A program made the position numbers and the translations under genes. From a virus, in IMG/VR virus record IMGVR_UViG_3300044675_002014, positions 1 through 31,073 of that record: a stretch of 31,073 bases of DNA. One strand, written 5' to 3'. The notes below the pieces were generated by a model. That model was not told where the DNA came from. It was given only the letters and a program-made list of their open reading frames with translations, and did no database searches. Positions 8,324-16,121 of this stretch are shown here, one piece after another. How positions within the stretch are numbered: position 1 is the stretch's first letter; the number at the start of each line of letters is the position of its first letter.

Positions 8324-10501
8324 TTAAATATAAAACTTACTAACCCCGTTTTCTTGTAACATAAACGCATCGTTTTCCAAGAGGATGTAATCGAAATCTT
8401 GCGGCTCCAATTCTCCCAAAATCTTGAATAAAGAAACGTAACTTAACCCGTTTGCAATGGGGTTGTACTTGTCCACCTTTTGCAATTGAAAGAAGTGGTT
8501 TCCTACCTTGATAATCTTGCGAAAATCGAGGTTAGAAATGTCCGTTGGCGTTAGGTAAAAATACCCCTCCAAGAGGCGGCTATTTCTATCCCCTATCGAG
8601 TCAATCAATTGCTTATAATATGTGGTATACAAGTTTGTGTTCTGAGGATAAACACCCGTTGAAAAATACACCTCCTCGGGGTAGCTAAATAGTACATCCG
8701 TGGAGGGTTCAATTGGGTTATCCAAGTGACCCGCATAAGGTAGCGTTGTATAAGTAGCGTTCCCGCCTTCGTAGTCAATTTGCCAAGGCGTCAAAGTGGT
8801 TTGATTTGGGGCGAAGTAAACGATGCGGGGCTTGAAGTTATCGGGTACCTTGACATTGTTTTCCAACTTGTATAAATGCACCATGATTTGGCCAGGCTCT
8901 TCCTCTCTCATTACGGGTGCGCCAAATATTACCTTGACCGATTTAGTCTCAAGTACAAAGTCATTCGGCACCACCTCTCGGCTTTCCCCGTAGACCTTAT
9001 TAAACTTGGTCTTGTAAAACGTACTCCAGTAATCTTGGTCATCGTCAAACAAAAGGCGGTACTCCTTCGCACTCAATTCGCTCAAAGGTGTTATCGTTAT
9101 CTCTTGGCTTTGGTCAAACTTATCGCTCCAATCTAAAGCCTCATTTTTAAACGCTTTGAAAAACTCGTTGTAAGGTACTATCTCGAGAACGTTGGATTGC
9201 AAGCGGTCTTGGGTAATGTATAAATTATACATCGAAATGATTGACTTCAAGAAATCCCTTTGCTTCATTGACTTTGGCAAGGTGTAGCCGATTTGCATCT
9301 CATCGCCCTCTTCCAACTCGACCGCCGTGGGGACTGTGTTACCGATAGCAAATACTCCCAATTGCTGAATGATTACTTTCGTATTTAAATCAAAGCCCGT
9401 GTTTGCTTGGCCTACCAACTTGACTTGAAAGTCTTGGTTTAAAGCTAGGGAAATACCTCCAGCGATCTCGACATCCCAATTGAATAAGGCACCGACCGAG
9501 TTCAACTCAACTACCACGTTATCGGATAAAACGGGAACTCCATCCCGTGTGATTTGAATCGTCCAAGTGTTATTTGTTGGAGCCCCAAGAGCCTCAAAGG
9601 ATATTCTCGCATTGAATGTGGCACCCGTGTTCAAAGGCTGCGTTCTTGTCCAAGTAAAGGTATCGCCCCCCGTTACGTCAAAGCCTTCGCTCTCCACGTT
9701 TAAAAAAGTCAAGATATGCTCAAAGGAAGGGGTATCGGTTATATCATCAAAGAAAACGTTGGTAGTTTGCTCGAGTAATTTGGTGACCTCTCGAGTGATG
9801 TTCTTCTCCGCCGTTACCAAAAGCAACTTGCGGAAGTAGAAAGATTCAAAGAAGTTCGGCTCTTTAATTAAAAAGCCCGCCTCGGAAAATATGCGCTTTA
9901 GTATCTCGGTGACAAATACCGCTGGTTTAAAGTTTTTGATGGGGTATACTTTAACTCCTCCATCAAGTACCCCGTACCCGTAATCTACCAAAGGGTAAAC
10001 ATAGTTATCGCCACCCTCAACCCATTCAAATCTATCCCACGAATCCTCAATATTTTCCCTAGTCCAAAGGTGGTGGTAATCATCGAAGGGAAGTTGTGCA
10101 AGAGTCTTGTCTCCCAAGGCATCTAGGATGTCCCGTAAGCGACCGAAAACGTTTACCTCATACACTATGTCCCCCTCGAGGTTGTTAATCTTAGAGAGCC
10201 TCAAAACGCCATCAAATATCTTGACGTTATCGAGAAAGATTTGCGCCTTTGCTTGCCTCGCTGGGTTGAAGTTCTGCAATACGTTCGGAACGTTTGGCAA
10301 TACGTCATTCGCTACCGAGATATCGAAGATGTTACCAAAGATTTGCTGATTCCTTCCCGTGCTTGGTAGTGTTAAAGTCTTTGAAAAGGAAGTATTTCTC
10401 CTCTCAATGTCGGTAATATCAGCAACTGAAAAGGTGAATTCAACGTCGATGTCCCCAAGTGTATCGGCTTCGTAGCCCTCTATAAATAGTCTTGCGCTCA
10501 T
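8324..10501 (-). CDS. Large tail/baseplate structural protein
   Basis: The 725-residue protein begins MSARLFIEGYEADTLGD and is rich in beta segments with many aromatic residues. It has no enzyme motif that I can see. Its start overlaps the stop of the preceding gene (ATGA at 10498-10501), and the tail fibre follows by 5 bases, so it belongs to the tail tip operon. Proteins of this size and start are common in the tail modules of Bacteroidota phages and are usually left unnamed. By place it is a candidate baseplate hub or distal-tail component carrying the fibre. This role is inference. Confidence 0.75.
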   Translation of the reverse strand: MSARLFIEGYEADTLGDIDVEFTFSVADITDIERRNTSFSKTLTLPSTGRNQQIFGNIFDISVANDVLPNVPNVLQNFNPARQAKAQIFLDNVKIFDGVLRLSKINNLEGDIVYEVNVFGRLRDILDALGDKTLAQLPFDDYHHLWTRENIEDSWDRFEWVEGGDNYVYPLVDYGYGVLDGGVKVYPIKNFKPAVFVTEILKRIFSEAGFLIKEPNFFESFYFRKLLLVTAEKNITREVTKLLEQTTNVFFDDITDTPSFEHILTFLNVESEGFDVTGGDTFTWTRTQPLNTGATFNARISFEALGAPTNNTWTIQITRDGVPVLSDNVVVELNSVGALFNWDVEIAGGISLALNQDFQVKLVGQANTGFDLNTKVIIQQLGVFAIGNTVPTAVELEEGDEMQIGYTLPKSMKQRDFLKSIISMYNLYITQDRLQSNVLEIVPYNEFFKAFKNEALDWSDKFDQSQEITITPLSELSAKEYRLLFDDDQDYWSTFYKTKFNKVYGESREVVPNDFVLETKSVKVIFGAPVMREEEPGQIMVHLYKLENNVKVPDNFKPRIVYFAPNQTTLTPWQIDYEGGNATYTTLPYAGHLDNPIEPSTDVLFSYPEEVYFSTGVYPQNTNLYTTYYKQLIDSIGDRNSRLLEGYFYLTPTDISNLDFRKIIKVGNHFFQLQKVDKYNPIANGLSYVSLFKILGELEPQDFDYILLENDAFMLQENGVSKFYI

Positions 10502-11679
10502 ATTACTTGTCGGGGGTTTATAAGCCCAAATTCGAGGTCTAATTCTATATTGAATACTTTATCTATTGCCGTTCTTTTAACCTCGTAGGAGGTCGCGGTA
10601 GGCTTTACGGGTATCCAAGAGAAGTTGATATAATTATCGTTTACCAAGTTCATGTAAACTAGGGGCGAAGAGTAAAGCTCTCGCAAGGTCTCGGCCTGTT
10701 CATCGTTCAAATAGTCACTTATCACCTTCCACTTTTGCGTTTCCTTCGTGTAATAAACGGGATTAATATTTTTAACCACTACCCCGTTCCCCTCGTAAAT
10801 GCTCCCGCTATAATTGCGCTCGTATCCTTTGCGCTCCACGTCAAATGTGGTCTTGCTTACTAGGTCAAAATTAAAGAAGTCATAGGTTCCGTACTTGTTG
10901 AGGTAGGCCAATCGCATCGGGTCAAATCGTCCGCATCCTTGGGTGAATATTGTCGCAAACTTTGCACGCCTTGCACTCCCATTATTCCAATTGGCAAAGA
11001 GTTCAATCGATGCCACGTTTGGATCGTAATCCATTGGGGTCACCCTTACAAATGTCACGCTAGGGTTTGCCGCTGGCGATGGGGTGATAAAGTATTGAGA
11101 AGGTGTGCCCGCAGTATCAGTAACCAAAAGCTCCACATTTGTCAAAAGCCCCGTATTGATAAAGGCAAAGATTTGAGCATCGGTCTCCCTAACTTTAATT
11201 GTAGACCAATCGGTCAAAGGCTTATATTCGCTATTACTTGCGCCCGTGTATTTGTTAACGTCCGCATACCAATTGTCTAGCTCGAGCAAAGGCAAAGAGA
11301 TAGCCAAGGCATACTTGGTCTCGCTGATAACCTCGGAAGCCTCCACGATAATAAAGACTCCACCGACCTCATAATACTCGTAACATTTGAGATAGTATCC
11401 TTTGATTGTATTGGTATTACTTGCCGAGGTAGCTACTTGATAAAATCCCGTTTGATAGTTGAAGTTTACCGAAACGAATTTAGACACGTCAAACTCTATG
11501 GGTTCCGAAGGGTTGGCGGGTGAATCATAAAAGGCTTGAGTGATTAACTCATCCGCATCGTTGTAAACTTGCACCACATATTTGAAGCCCGACTGATTTG
11601 CGTTCGTGCTGCTTATCGTGTAGTTGATTCGGTTGAATGCTGGGAGGTAGTCGATTGAAGGTTCAACGAGAGTTATCAT
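10498..11679 (-). CDS. Tail structural protein, baseplate-associated
   Basis: The 393-residue product begins MITLVEPSIDYLPAFN and is beta-rich, including a segment near residues 250-345 with many aromatic residues (AYLNKYGTYDFFNFDLVSK). It is coupled on both sides by ATGA overlaps, to the gp10-like gene upstream (11676-11679) and the large baseplate-like gene downstream (10498-10501), which implies fixed stoichiometry in one assembly. I do not recognise a named domain. A distal-tail or baseplate wedge role is likely from context only. Confidence 0.72.
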   Translation of the reverse strand: MITLVEPSIDYLPAFNRINYTISSTNANQSGFKYVVQVYNDADELITQAFYDSPANPSEPIEFDVSKFVSVNFNYQTGFYQVATSASNTNTIKGYYLKCYEYYEVGGVFIIVEASEVISETKYALAISLPLLELDNWYADVNKYTGASNSEYKPLTDWSTIKVRETDAQIFAFINTGLLTNVELLVTDTAGTPSQYFITPSPAANPSVTFVRVTPMDYDPNVASIELFANWNNGSARRAKFATIFTQGCGRFDPMRLAYLNKYGTYDFFNFDLVSKTTFDVERKGYERNYSGSIYEGNGVVVKNINPVYYTKETQKWKVISDYLNDEQAETLRELYSSPLVYMNLVNDNYINFSWIPVKPTATSYEVKRTAIDKVFNIELDLEFGLINPRQVI

Positions 11680-12305
11680 TTGCTAATTTTTAAGGTAAGG
11701 GAATTAAACCCGATTTCTTGAATGTCGATATTGAATTGCGGGGTAGCCTCATCGATTGATTTCTTTACGAATTGCTTGCCCTCGATTCCGTACTTTTTAA
11801 TATAGTAAGCCATGCGTTTTGCCGAGCTTGATATTTGCGGAAGCATTGAACGCCCCTCGATTAGGTTGGTGGCTTCTATCTCCATGTTCTTGCGTTTCAT
11901 CCAACCCTCTAATTCCATCAAGGCTTTGGCGGGCATAAAGTACGTTTCAAATTGGTAGTGCTTTCCGTCTTTGTTTGGGTAGGTCTTTTTATTTTTAATG
12001 TTGTGTTGTACCCCCCTTACTCCTTTGTCTTGAAAATCGGAATAATCAGCACCCACGGCAATCTCTAATCGGTACCCCGTCTTAGTTTCCTTCACCCCAA
12101 TAACCGAGAAGGAAGAAGCAAGCCTCCCACTATCAGCGGGCGAATACTTGGCAAGATTGTCAACGATTTGAATGCCTAACTTTTCCATGGCATCCGTCAC
12201 GTTTTTAACCAAGGCACCCTCAACGGCTGCGACAAATTCGCTTCCCTTGAGTTTACGTCCCCCGATTACCAAGTTTGCTACTTGAGCTTCTGTTGCAACT
12301 GCCAT
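11676..12305 (-). CDS. HK97 gp10-like head-tail/tail completion protein
   Basis: The 209-residue protein has the pattern of gp10-like tail completion proteins: an N-terminal helix, then YSPADSGRLASSFSV (residues about 54-68), a beta strand and a segment like VGADYSDFQDKGVRG (about 83-97). The last is the analogue of the 'YA.y.E.Gt' signature of the family. An extra helical section with Lys-rich segments (MKRKNMEIEATN) and YYIKKYGIEGKQFVKKSI follows. The gene overlaps the frameshift ORF of the chaperone by 28 bases and is coupled by ATGA to the next tail gene. It most likely caps the tail or joins it to the head. Confidence 0.72.
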   Translation of the reverse strand: MAVATEAQVANLVIGGRKLKGSEFVAAVEGALVKNVTDAMEKLGIQIVDNLAKYSPADSGRLASSFSVIGVKETKTGYRLEIAVGADYSDFQDKGVRGVQHNIKNKKTYPNKDGKHYQFETYFMPAKALMELEGWMKRKNMEIEATNLIEGRSMLPQISSSAKRMAYYIKKYGIEGKQFVKKSIDEATPQFNIDIQEIGFNSLTLKISK

Positions 12306-12559
12306 TTTTTATATTCGTTATCCTTATGCTTGTTGTAATCCTTCAAATAAGCTAGGGTGTTTAAGTACTCAATCACCCGTAAATCATACGCCTCGTTGAC
12401 GTTTATATTGTTGAAATCTGCGACTTGTTTTGTGCTAAATACCCACCCCCAACGTTCCATAAACGGAGAGCTTTCTCCGCCAGAGCCTTGTTCTCCACGG
12501 AGGAGGTTATTGTATCGCTGATTAATTCGTTGAATAGTTGACAAAAAAAAAGCATACAC
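12278..12559 (-). CDS. Frameshift extension of tail assembly chaperone (T-like domain)
   Basis: This frame is -1 relative to the 200-residue gene and overlaps it by 157 bases. It has no upstream ATG; the only initiation codon is a GTG at 12559 just ahead of a run of nine T. Read after slippage on T TTT TTT (last 0-frame codon ending at 12544), it adds about 88 residues, giving a fusion of about 242 residues. The domain has WGWVFSTKQVADFNNINVNE and YLNTLAYLKDYNKHKD, a helical pattern like C-terminal parts of tail chaperones in other Bacteroidota phages. The arrangement matches lambda gpG/gpGT. Independent initiation at GTG or an indel in the homopolymer are alternatives. Confidence 0.6.
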   Translation of the reverse strand: MYAFFLSTIQRINQRYNNLLRGEQGSGGESSPFMERWGWVFSTKQVADFNNINVNEAYDLRVIEYLNTLAYLKDYNKHKDNEYKKWQLQQKLK

Positions 12560-13005
12560 CCATAGACATCAAGGAATTTTGCATTTAGCAAATCATCCGC
12601 AACCACGTCATGAGGCACCACCCCGTAGCCCTTGTATTTGTCACCCTCCATCGGTAGAAAGAAGCAAGCGGCAATCTTGTTCAATTGCATTATCTCCCCG
12701 CTAAAGGCAAGTATATCGATATATTGACCCGCCGTGATCTCGCTAATCTCGTGACAAAACTTGTATCGGTTCGCCCCAACTTGCAAGAAATCCACGGGCT
12801 TTGTCTCGGGTAAGTTATCAAAGAAAGAAAGCTTTTCCCCATACTCGTGCATGAGGTCTCGGTACTTATAATCATCGTACTCGCTCTCGTCTTTCCCCTC
12901 CACTACCGCAAGCATCTTTTGTTGCTTCTCGATAATGTTAAGGTTAGCGTTTACCTCGATATCGTACAAGGTTATAAACTGACCGACTGATAGTTTGTCC
13001 CACAT
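12403..13005 (-). CDS. Tail assembly chaperone, short form (G-like)
   Basis: The 200-residue protein begins MWDKLSVGQFITLYDIE and is mainly helical. It stands directly after terL and before tail genes, where I would expect a tail assembly chaperone. Codons 151-154 (Met-Leu-Phe-Phe) lie on a run of nine T (complement 12543-12551) that creates a classical slippery heptamer T_TTT_TTT in the right phase for a -1 shift into the overlapping frame ending at 12278. The zero frame continues for 46 residues after that site. In lambda, the G and GT proteins recruit tube subunits to the tape measure. Here the tape measure is about 7 kb downstream instead of adjacent. The role is inferred from location and overlap. 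Confidence 0.68.
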   Translation of the reverse strand: MWDKLSVGQFITLYDIEVNANLNIIEKQQKMLAVVEGKDESEYDDYKYRDLMHEYGEKLSFFDNLPETKPVDFLQVGANRYKFCHEISEITAGQYIDILAFSGEIMQLNKIAACFFLPMEGDKYKGYGVVPHDVVADDLLNAKFLDVYGCMLFFCQLFNELISDTITSSVENKALAEKALRLWNVGGGYLAQNKSQISTI

Positions 13006-13038
13006 AGCTCTAAATATATTTTGTTTGGTTTGTGTATT

Positions 13039-14205
13039 TTATCGGAAGGAATAGCGACCCAAATGGCTCTTGGAAATCTTGTTAACTACCGAGTACCTAA
13101 GTGCGTCCAGCGCATGATTAAAATTATCCACGGGGCGGTTAGTTAGCAAACCATTTTTATCCTCGATGTACTTGTAATTTCTCAGCTCTTTAATGAGGTT
13201 GAAACTCGACTCCGTTGCGTGTAGCTTATACCTTCGGATGATGTCGATACCGATGTTAATCGATCCTTTGATAGTTGGCTTTATGTTCCACCCCATGCGG
13301 TAAATCTCCTCGATTGACTTGGGTTCGGCACTATCGGCAAATACCTCGTTACTCCTATCAAGCCCCAAGGCCTTCATCTCGTTTGCGATGTCTTGATTGG
13401 TCATGCCCGTGCGGTAAAGCAACTCATCGACATACATATTGTCATCAAGTAGATACGTCCGCACCAAAGAGGTTGGGTCTGAGGAGTATCCAAAGTCAAG
13501 GCCGTAGCTTATTAGCTTCGCCTCCTTGGGTATTTCCTTGCACGTTTGGAATTGATAAACCAAAGACCTCGATTGCCCCCTTTCACCTAAGCCGTAGACC
13601 CTCCAATAGTTCTCATCGACTTGCTTCAACCTTTCAATCTCTTCCTTGATTACATCGCCTAAGAATGGGTTATCTTTGTAGGTGGTTTGGAAAAAGTCAA
13701 CGTCCGAGCGGTTTAGCACTTGGTCATAAATCCAATGAAACTCCTCACTTGGATTGTAGTCAAGTATCACCTTTTCATTTGTACGGAATAGCAATTGAGT
13801 CCAATCCTCTTGGGTCAATTCGTTGGCCTCGTTGGCAAAGAGTAAATCCCTCTTGCGACCACGAATTTTCTGAGCCATGTCCAAAGAGATGAACTCAATA
13901 GTATTTTGGTTTAGCCTGTATTCGTGTGCCGTCTTGGAGTGGAACTCTTCCGAGTAAATATCGTGGTCTTTGAGGATGGTAAAAAAGTCTCGCATCACAG
14001 TACCCCTCAAAGCGGGGAAGGACTTGCGACAAATGGTTATAATCTTGCCCTCATTCCTTTGGCAATAGGCGAAGATAATCCAAAGCAGGATATTGTAGGT
14101 TTTGCCCGAGCGGGTGCCTCCTTGCTGCACTACTATCTTGGCCGTGGAGGTTTCAAGGTGTTTGAATACCTTGTTTGTTTTAATGCTATTTGTCCCCATC
14201 GACAA
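13039..14205 (-). CDS. terL: Terminase large subunit (ATPase + nuclease)
   Basis: The 388-residue protein packages DNA into proheads. ATPase motifs: Walker A GGTRSGKT (residues 29-36), Walker B-like LLFANEAN (121-128) and a coupling-type segment near LDYNPSEE (148-155). RNase H-like nuclease motifs: YGLDFGY (Asp237), FADSAEP (Asp291) and the C-terminal FNHALDALRY (Asp367). This set is the terminase_3/PBSX-type family, at somewhat below its usual length of 400-450. It overlaps terS by 20 bases. The first ATG is at 14205; a second in-frame ATG two codons later (14199) could also serve. All catalytic residues appear intact. Confidence 0.95.
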   Translation of the reverse strand: MSMGTNSIKTNKVFKHLETSTAKIVVQQGGTRSGKTYNILLWIIFAYCQRNEGKIITICRKSFPALRGTVMRDFFTILKDHDIYSEEFHSKTAHEYRLNQNTIEFISLDMAQKIRGRKRDLLFANEANELTQEDWTQLLFRTNEKVILDYNPSEEFHWIYDQVLNRSDVDFFQTTYKDNPFLGDVIKEEIERLKQVDENYWRVYGLGERGQSRSLVYQFQTCKEIPKEAKLISYGLDFGYSSDPTSLVRTYLLDDNMYVDELLYRTGMTNQDIANEMKALGLDRSNEVFADSAEPKSIEEIYRMGWNIKPTIKGSINIGIDIIRRYKLHATESSFNLIKELRNYKYIEDKNGLLTNRPVDNFNHALDALRYSVVNKISKSHLGRYSFR

Positions 14206-14521
14206 TGGTCACCTCGAAAAGCTTCTTGCCATCGGCTCCCGTCACCTCTTGGCGTTCGATATATCCTCGGCTTTTGCCTTGGGTCTTTAGGTAAAAAATA
14301 ATTGCGGTCATATTGCCATCTTTCATGCCCTTATCAAGCATCGATTCGGCAAAGTCAAGCCTCCGATTGCGCCCTTCCATTACGGCCTCATCTAAGCCCT
14401 CTGCTTCAATCCAAGCGTAAAGGGTAGCCCTTTCCACCTGCAATGACTTTGCAGCCGTTGAGAGGTTGCCAAATGCCTTCACAATGGCTTCCTTGATTAT
14501 ATATCGGTCGGGCTTTTTCAT
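14186..14521 (-). CDS. terS: Terminase small subunit
   Basis: The 111-residue protein has an N-terminal helix-turn-helix (residues about 8-38, with NLSTAAKSLQVERATLYAWI). A helical oligomerisation region follows (AESMLDKGMKDGNMTAIIFY, then LKTQGKSRGYIERQE at about 73-87). The 'FYLKT.gk.RGY.ER' signature is the common end of small terminases in this phage group. It overlaps terL by 20 bases. Small terminases bind the packaging site and regulate the large subunit; an imperfect dyad just upstream (14539-14574) could be its target. Confidence in the role is high because of both the HTH and the neighbour. Confidence 0.88.
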   Translation of the reverse strand: MKKPDRYIIKEAIVKAFGNLSTAAKSLQVERATLYAWIEAEGLDEAVMEGRNRRLDFAESMLDKGMKDGNMTAIIFYLKTQGKSRGYIERQEVTGADGKKLFEVTIVDGDK

Positions 14522-14538
14522 ATTGTATAATTTTGGTT

Positions 14539-14574
14539 AATCCGTACAACCAGGAGACCCTAGTTATACGGATT
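14539..14574. repeat. Imperfect inverted repeat upstream of terS
   Basis: AATCCGTA (14539-14546) pairs with TACGGATT (14567-14574). After one mismatch (C47/A66) three more pairs follow, so 11 of 12 positions match around a 12-base centre. It lies between the 59-residue gene and terS, 18 bases before the terS start. It could act as an RNA hairpin, an operator or part of the packaging recognition site. No T run follows, so a terminator is unlikely. Confidence 0.55.
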
Positions 14575-14588
14575 CTTTGCCTCAAAGA

Positions 14589-14768
14589 TTAGGCCGTTTC
14601 CTCAGCCTTTGGCTCTTCAATTACTTGCTCGCTGATAGTGTTCGGAATGCCCGCATCGTCAAGCAATCTTTTGAATAGAATCGCAAGGTCAAAGATGGCA
14701 TCCTCTTCGGTTAGCTCGATTGTAACTACCTTCTTGGATGAGTTGAAATTTAGTTGGAAGTTTGACAT
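14589..14768 (-). CDS. Small acidic hypothetical protein
   Basis: The chosen start is the ATG at 14768, giving 59 residues beginning MSNFQLNFNSSKK. The frame is open further upstream but would overlap the preceding gene, and the ATG at 14768 lies 13 bases after its stop. The protein has a beta N-terminus, a helical centre (EEDAIFDLAILFKRLLDDAG) and an acidic tail. It is not recognisable. Its location before terS suggests a regulatory or DNA-packaging accessory role at most. Confidence 0.65.
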   Translation of the reverse strand: MSNFQLNFNSSKKVVTIELTEEDAIFDLAILFKRLLDDAGIPNTISEQVIEEPKAEETA

Positions 14769-14781
14769 GGTTGGTGGTTTT

Positions 14782-15048
14782 TTAAAATGGTAAATTATCA
14801 ACGGGTGCGGTTTCGAAAGCGTTGGCCTTGGGTACCGAAGCATCCTTCTCGTATTCGTTCAAAGTGATTGAAACATCCTTGCCGTATTGGTTCGGGGTGT
14901 CAAAGATATTGATATTGAGATTAACGTACTTCTTGCCGTTGTACTCGTAAGCGTGCGCTTCGGCATCGGTTAGGCAAATCGCTGAGGTCATCCAAGATGC
15001 GCTCCTCTTCTTGCCACTTCCGAGCCTTACTTTTGGTTTTGGTTCCAT
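14782..15048 (-). CDS. Small conserved-type protein with SSB-like C-terminal tip
   Basis: The 88-residue protein begins MEPKPKVRLGSGKKRSASWM. It has a beta-rich body (GKKYVNLNINIFDTPNQYGK followed by DVSITLNEY, residues about 38-66) and ends PVDNLPF. The last four residues resemble the 'DLPF/DIPF' tip of single-stranded-DNA-binding proteins, which recruits other replication proteins. The body could be a small OB-like fold but I cannot demonstrate it. It is 10 bases after the 113-residue gene. I have seen similar proteins in phages of Bacteroidota without a known function. A DNA-binding role is speculative. Confidence 0.7.
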   Translation of the reverse strand: MEPKPKVRLGSGKKRSASWMTSAICLTDAEAHAYEYNGKKYVNLNINIFDTPNQYGKDVSITLNEYEKDASVPKANAFETAPVDNLPF

Positions 15049-15058
15049 GTGTTTTTAT

Positions 15059-15400
15059 TTATTTGGTTTTTGGTTTTCTCTTTCTCGTGGTGGTCTTCGG
15101 TGCTGGCTCCGCTACCGCTTCCGCTTGTGCTGCCAAAAGTGCAGCCGCTTCCTCCTCTTGCTTGCGGTACCATGTAGTCTGCTCCTCATTCGTGTACCAC
15201 CCATACAAGTAATTAACTAACTCCATACGGCAAGAGCTACACCAATGCGAGAAGTTATGCTTTGCGTTAACGTAGGTAGTGTAAAGGTGAAGCATCTCGT
15301 TATATACTTCCTTTGAGTAGTTGCGGATAAAAGCGTGCTTCTTGTAACTCTCGTAAAGAGGCATATGCTTCTTGAATAGTTCGTGATCTTCGGGTGTCAT
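15059..15400 (-). CDS. Hypothetical protein with CxxC and basic tail
   Basis: The 113-residue protein begins MTPEDHELFKKHMPLYESYK. It has a helical N-terminal half that carries FSHWCSSCRMELVNYLY (residues about 50-66), which includes a Cys-x-x-Cys pair as in small metal-binding sites. Its C-terminus (about 85-113) is Ala/Glu-rich and then strongly basic (TTTRKRKPKTK). The start overlaps the stop of the upstream membrane gene by four bases (ATGA). Together this suggests a small nucleic-acid-binding or regulatory protein. No named family is recognised with certainty. Confidence 0.72.
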   Translation of the reverse strand: MTPEDHELFKKHMPLYESYKKHAFIRNYSKEVYNEMLHLYTTYVNAKHNFSHWCSSCRMELVNYLYGWYTNEEQTTWYRKQEEEAAALLAAQAEAVAEPAPKTTTRKRKPKTK

Positions 15401-15663
15401 AGCTGAAATTTATTAGTGATGTAATCCTCCACGAGGAGGTAAATGAATGGGGTTGTGCTACCTATAAATATTGCCTCGAGAATAGTTGTATTCCACAAGA
15501 GGTACGATAGGCAAATCCAAAAGGACATACAAAAGGAGCAAGAGAAAGGCTTGCCCATATTGCGCCCCGTGGTCACCTTGTAATGGCGTGGTACATTGAG
15601 AATGTAAAAGTATATCAAGGTCAAACCTATCGACCCTAATACACCAACTGCGATTTGATACAT
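15397..15663 (-). CDS. Small membrane protein with CxxC motif
   Basis: The start chosen is the ATG at 15663 (88 residues, MYQIAVGVLGSIGLTLIYFY). Earlier in-frame codons lie inside the sigma-like gene and encode an atypical charged extension. Three hydrophobic segments are visible (residues about 3-22, 44-60 and 61-80), with KPFSCSFCMSFWI between the first two. The 'P..C.fC..fW' pattern occurs in small phage membrane proteins of DUF1360-like type, which I suggest but cannot prove. It overlaps the upstream gene by 28 bases and the downstream one by 4 (ATGA). It could be involved in superinfection exclusion or lysis; this is speculation. Confidence 0.68.
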   Translation of the reverse strand: MYQIAVGVLGSIGLTLIYFYILNVPRHYKVTTGRNMGKPFSCSFCMSFWICLSYLLWNTTILEAIFIGSTTPFIYLLVEDYITNKFQL

Positions 15664-16121
15664 GAGCGAATCTTTTTTATGGTTATGAAAATAGACGTAT
15701 GCGGGATGCCCGTTTGCTTGCTCACCTTGCGAACGCTTCCGAGTTCCACATACATCTTGAGTATCTCTTGATCGTACCAATAAAGCCCTTCGACTATCTT
15801 GGTAATCCCATCTGCTACCGCTTGGCTATTATCAATCGGCTCCTCCTCTTTGACGAACTTCATGATATCCTCCACGGGTAAAAGGCTTGCGTACATCCGC
15901 CCAAACTTGCCGTATTTTGAGTTGGTTTGATTGCAACAAATCCTCACAATCCAAAACTTGAAAACTTGCTTACCCTTATCCTCTAGTTCGCCAATCTTTT
16001 TGCTATCGTATTGGAGTACTATATAAGCCACCTCTTGCCTCAAGTCTTCCCACAAGTCCTTTCCTATGTTCTTAAAGACATACTCAAACTCGGTGTCATA
16101 TAGCCATGCAATCGACCTCAT
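15636..16121 (-). CDS. Phage-encoded sigma-like transcription factor
   Basis: The 161-residue product has two helical halves: residues 1-70 with LWEDLRQEVAYIVLQY and then KQVFKFWIVRICCNQTNS, like sigma-70 region 2, and 112-155 with WYDQEILKMYVELGSVRKVS followed by IPHTSIFITIKKI, a region-4-type helix-turn-helix. Length is close to ECF-type sigma factors. It probably redirects host RNA polymerase. It lies upstream of the packaging/tail genes on the same strand, so late-gene activation is an attractive hypothesis. It is coupled by ATGA overlap with the upstream gene (16118-16121). I have not identified its target promoter. Confidence 0.75.
   Translation of the reverse strand: MRSIAWLYDTEFEYVFKNIGKDLWEDLRQEVAYIVLQYDSKKIGELEDKGKQVFKFWIVRICCNQTNSKYGKFGRMYASLLPVEDIMKFVKEEEPIDNSQAVADGITKIVEGLYWYDQEILKMYVELGSVRKVSKQTGIPHTSIFITIKKIRSCIKSQLVY

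Noticed and set aside
13275-14301. Plus-strand open frames of 75-125 codons opposite terL
   Set aside because: The opposite strand has intact terminase motifs throughout, and these frames have unnatural Arg/Pro/Ser-rich composition.
14539-14574. Considered as a tRNA fragment or terminator
   Set aside because: It has only one stem, no T-loop or anticodon arm, and no T run after the stem.
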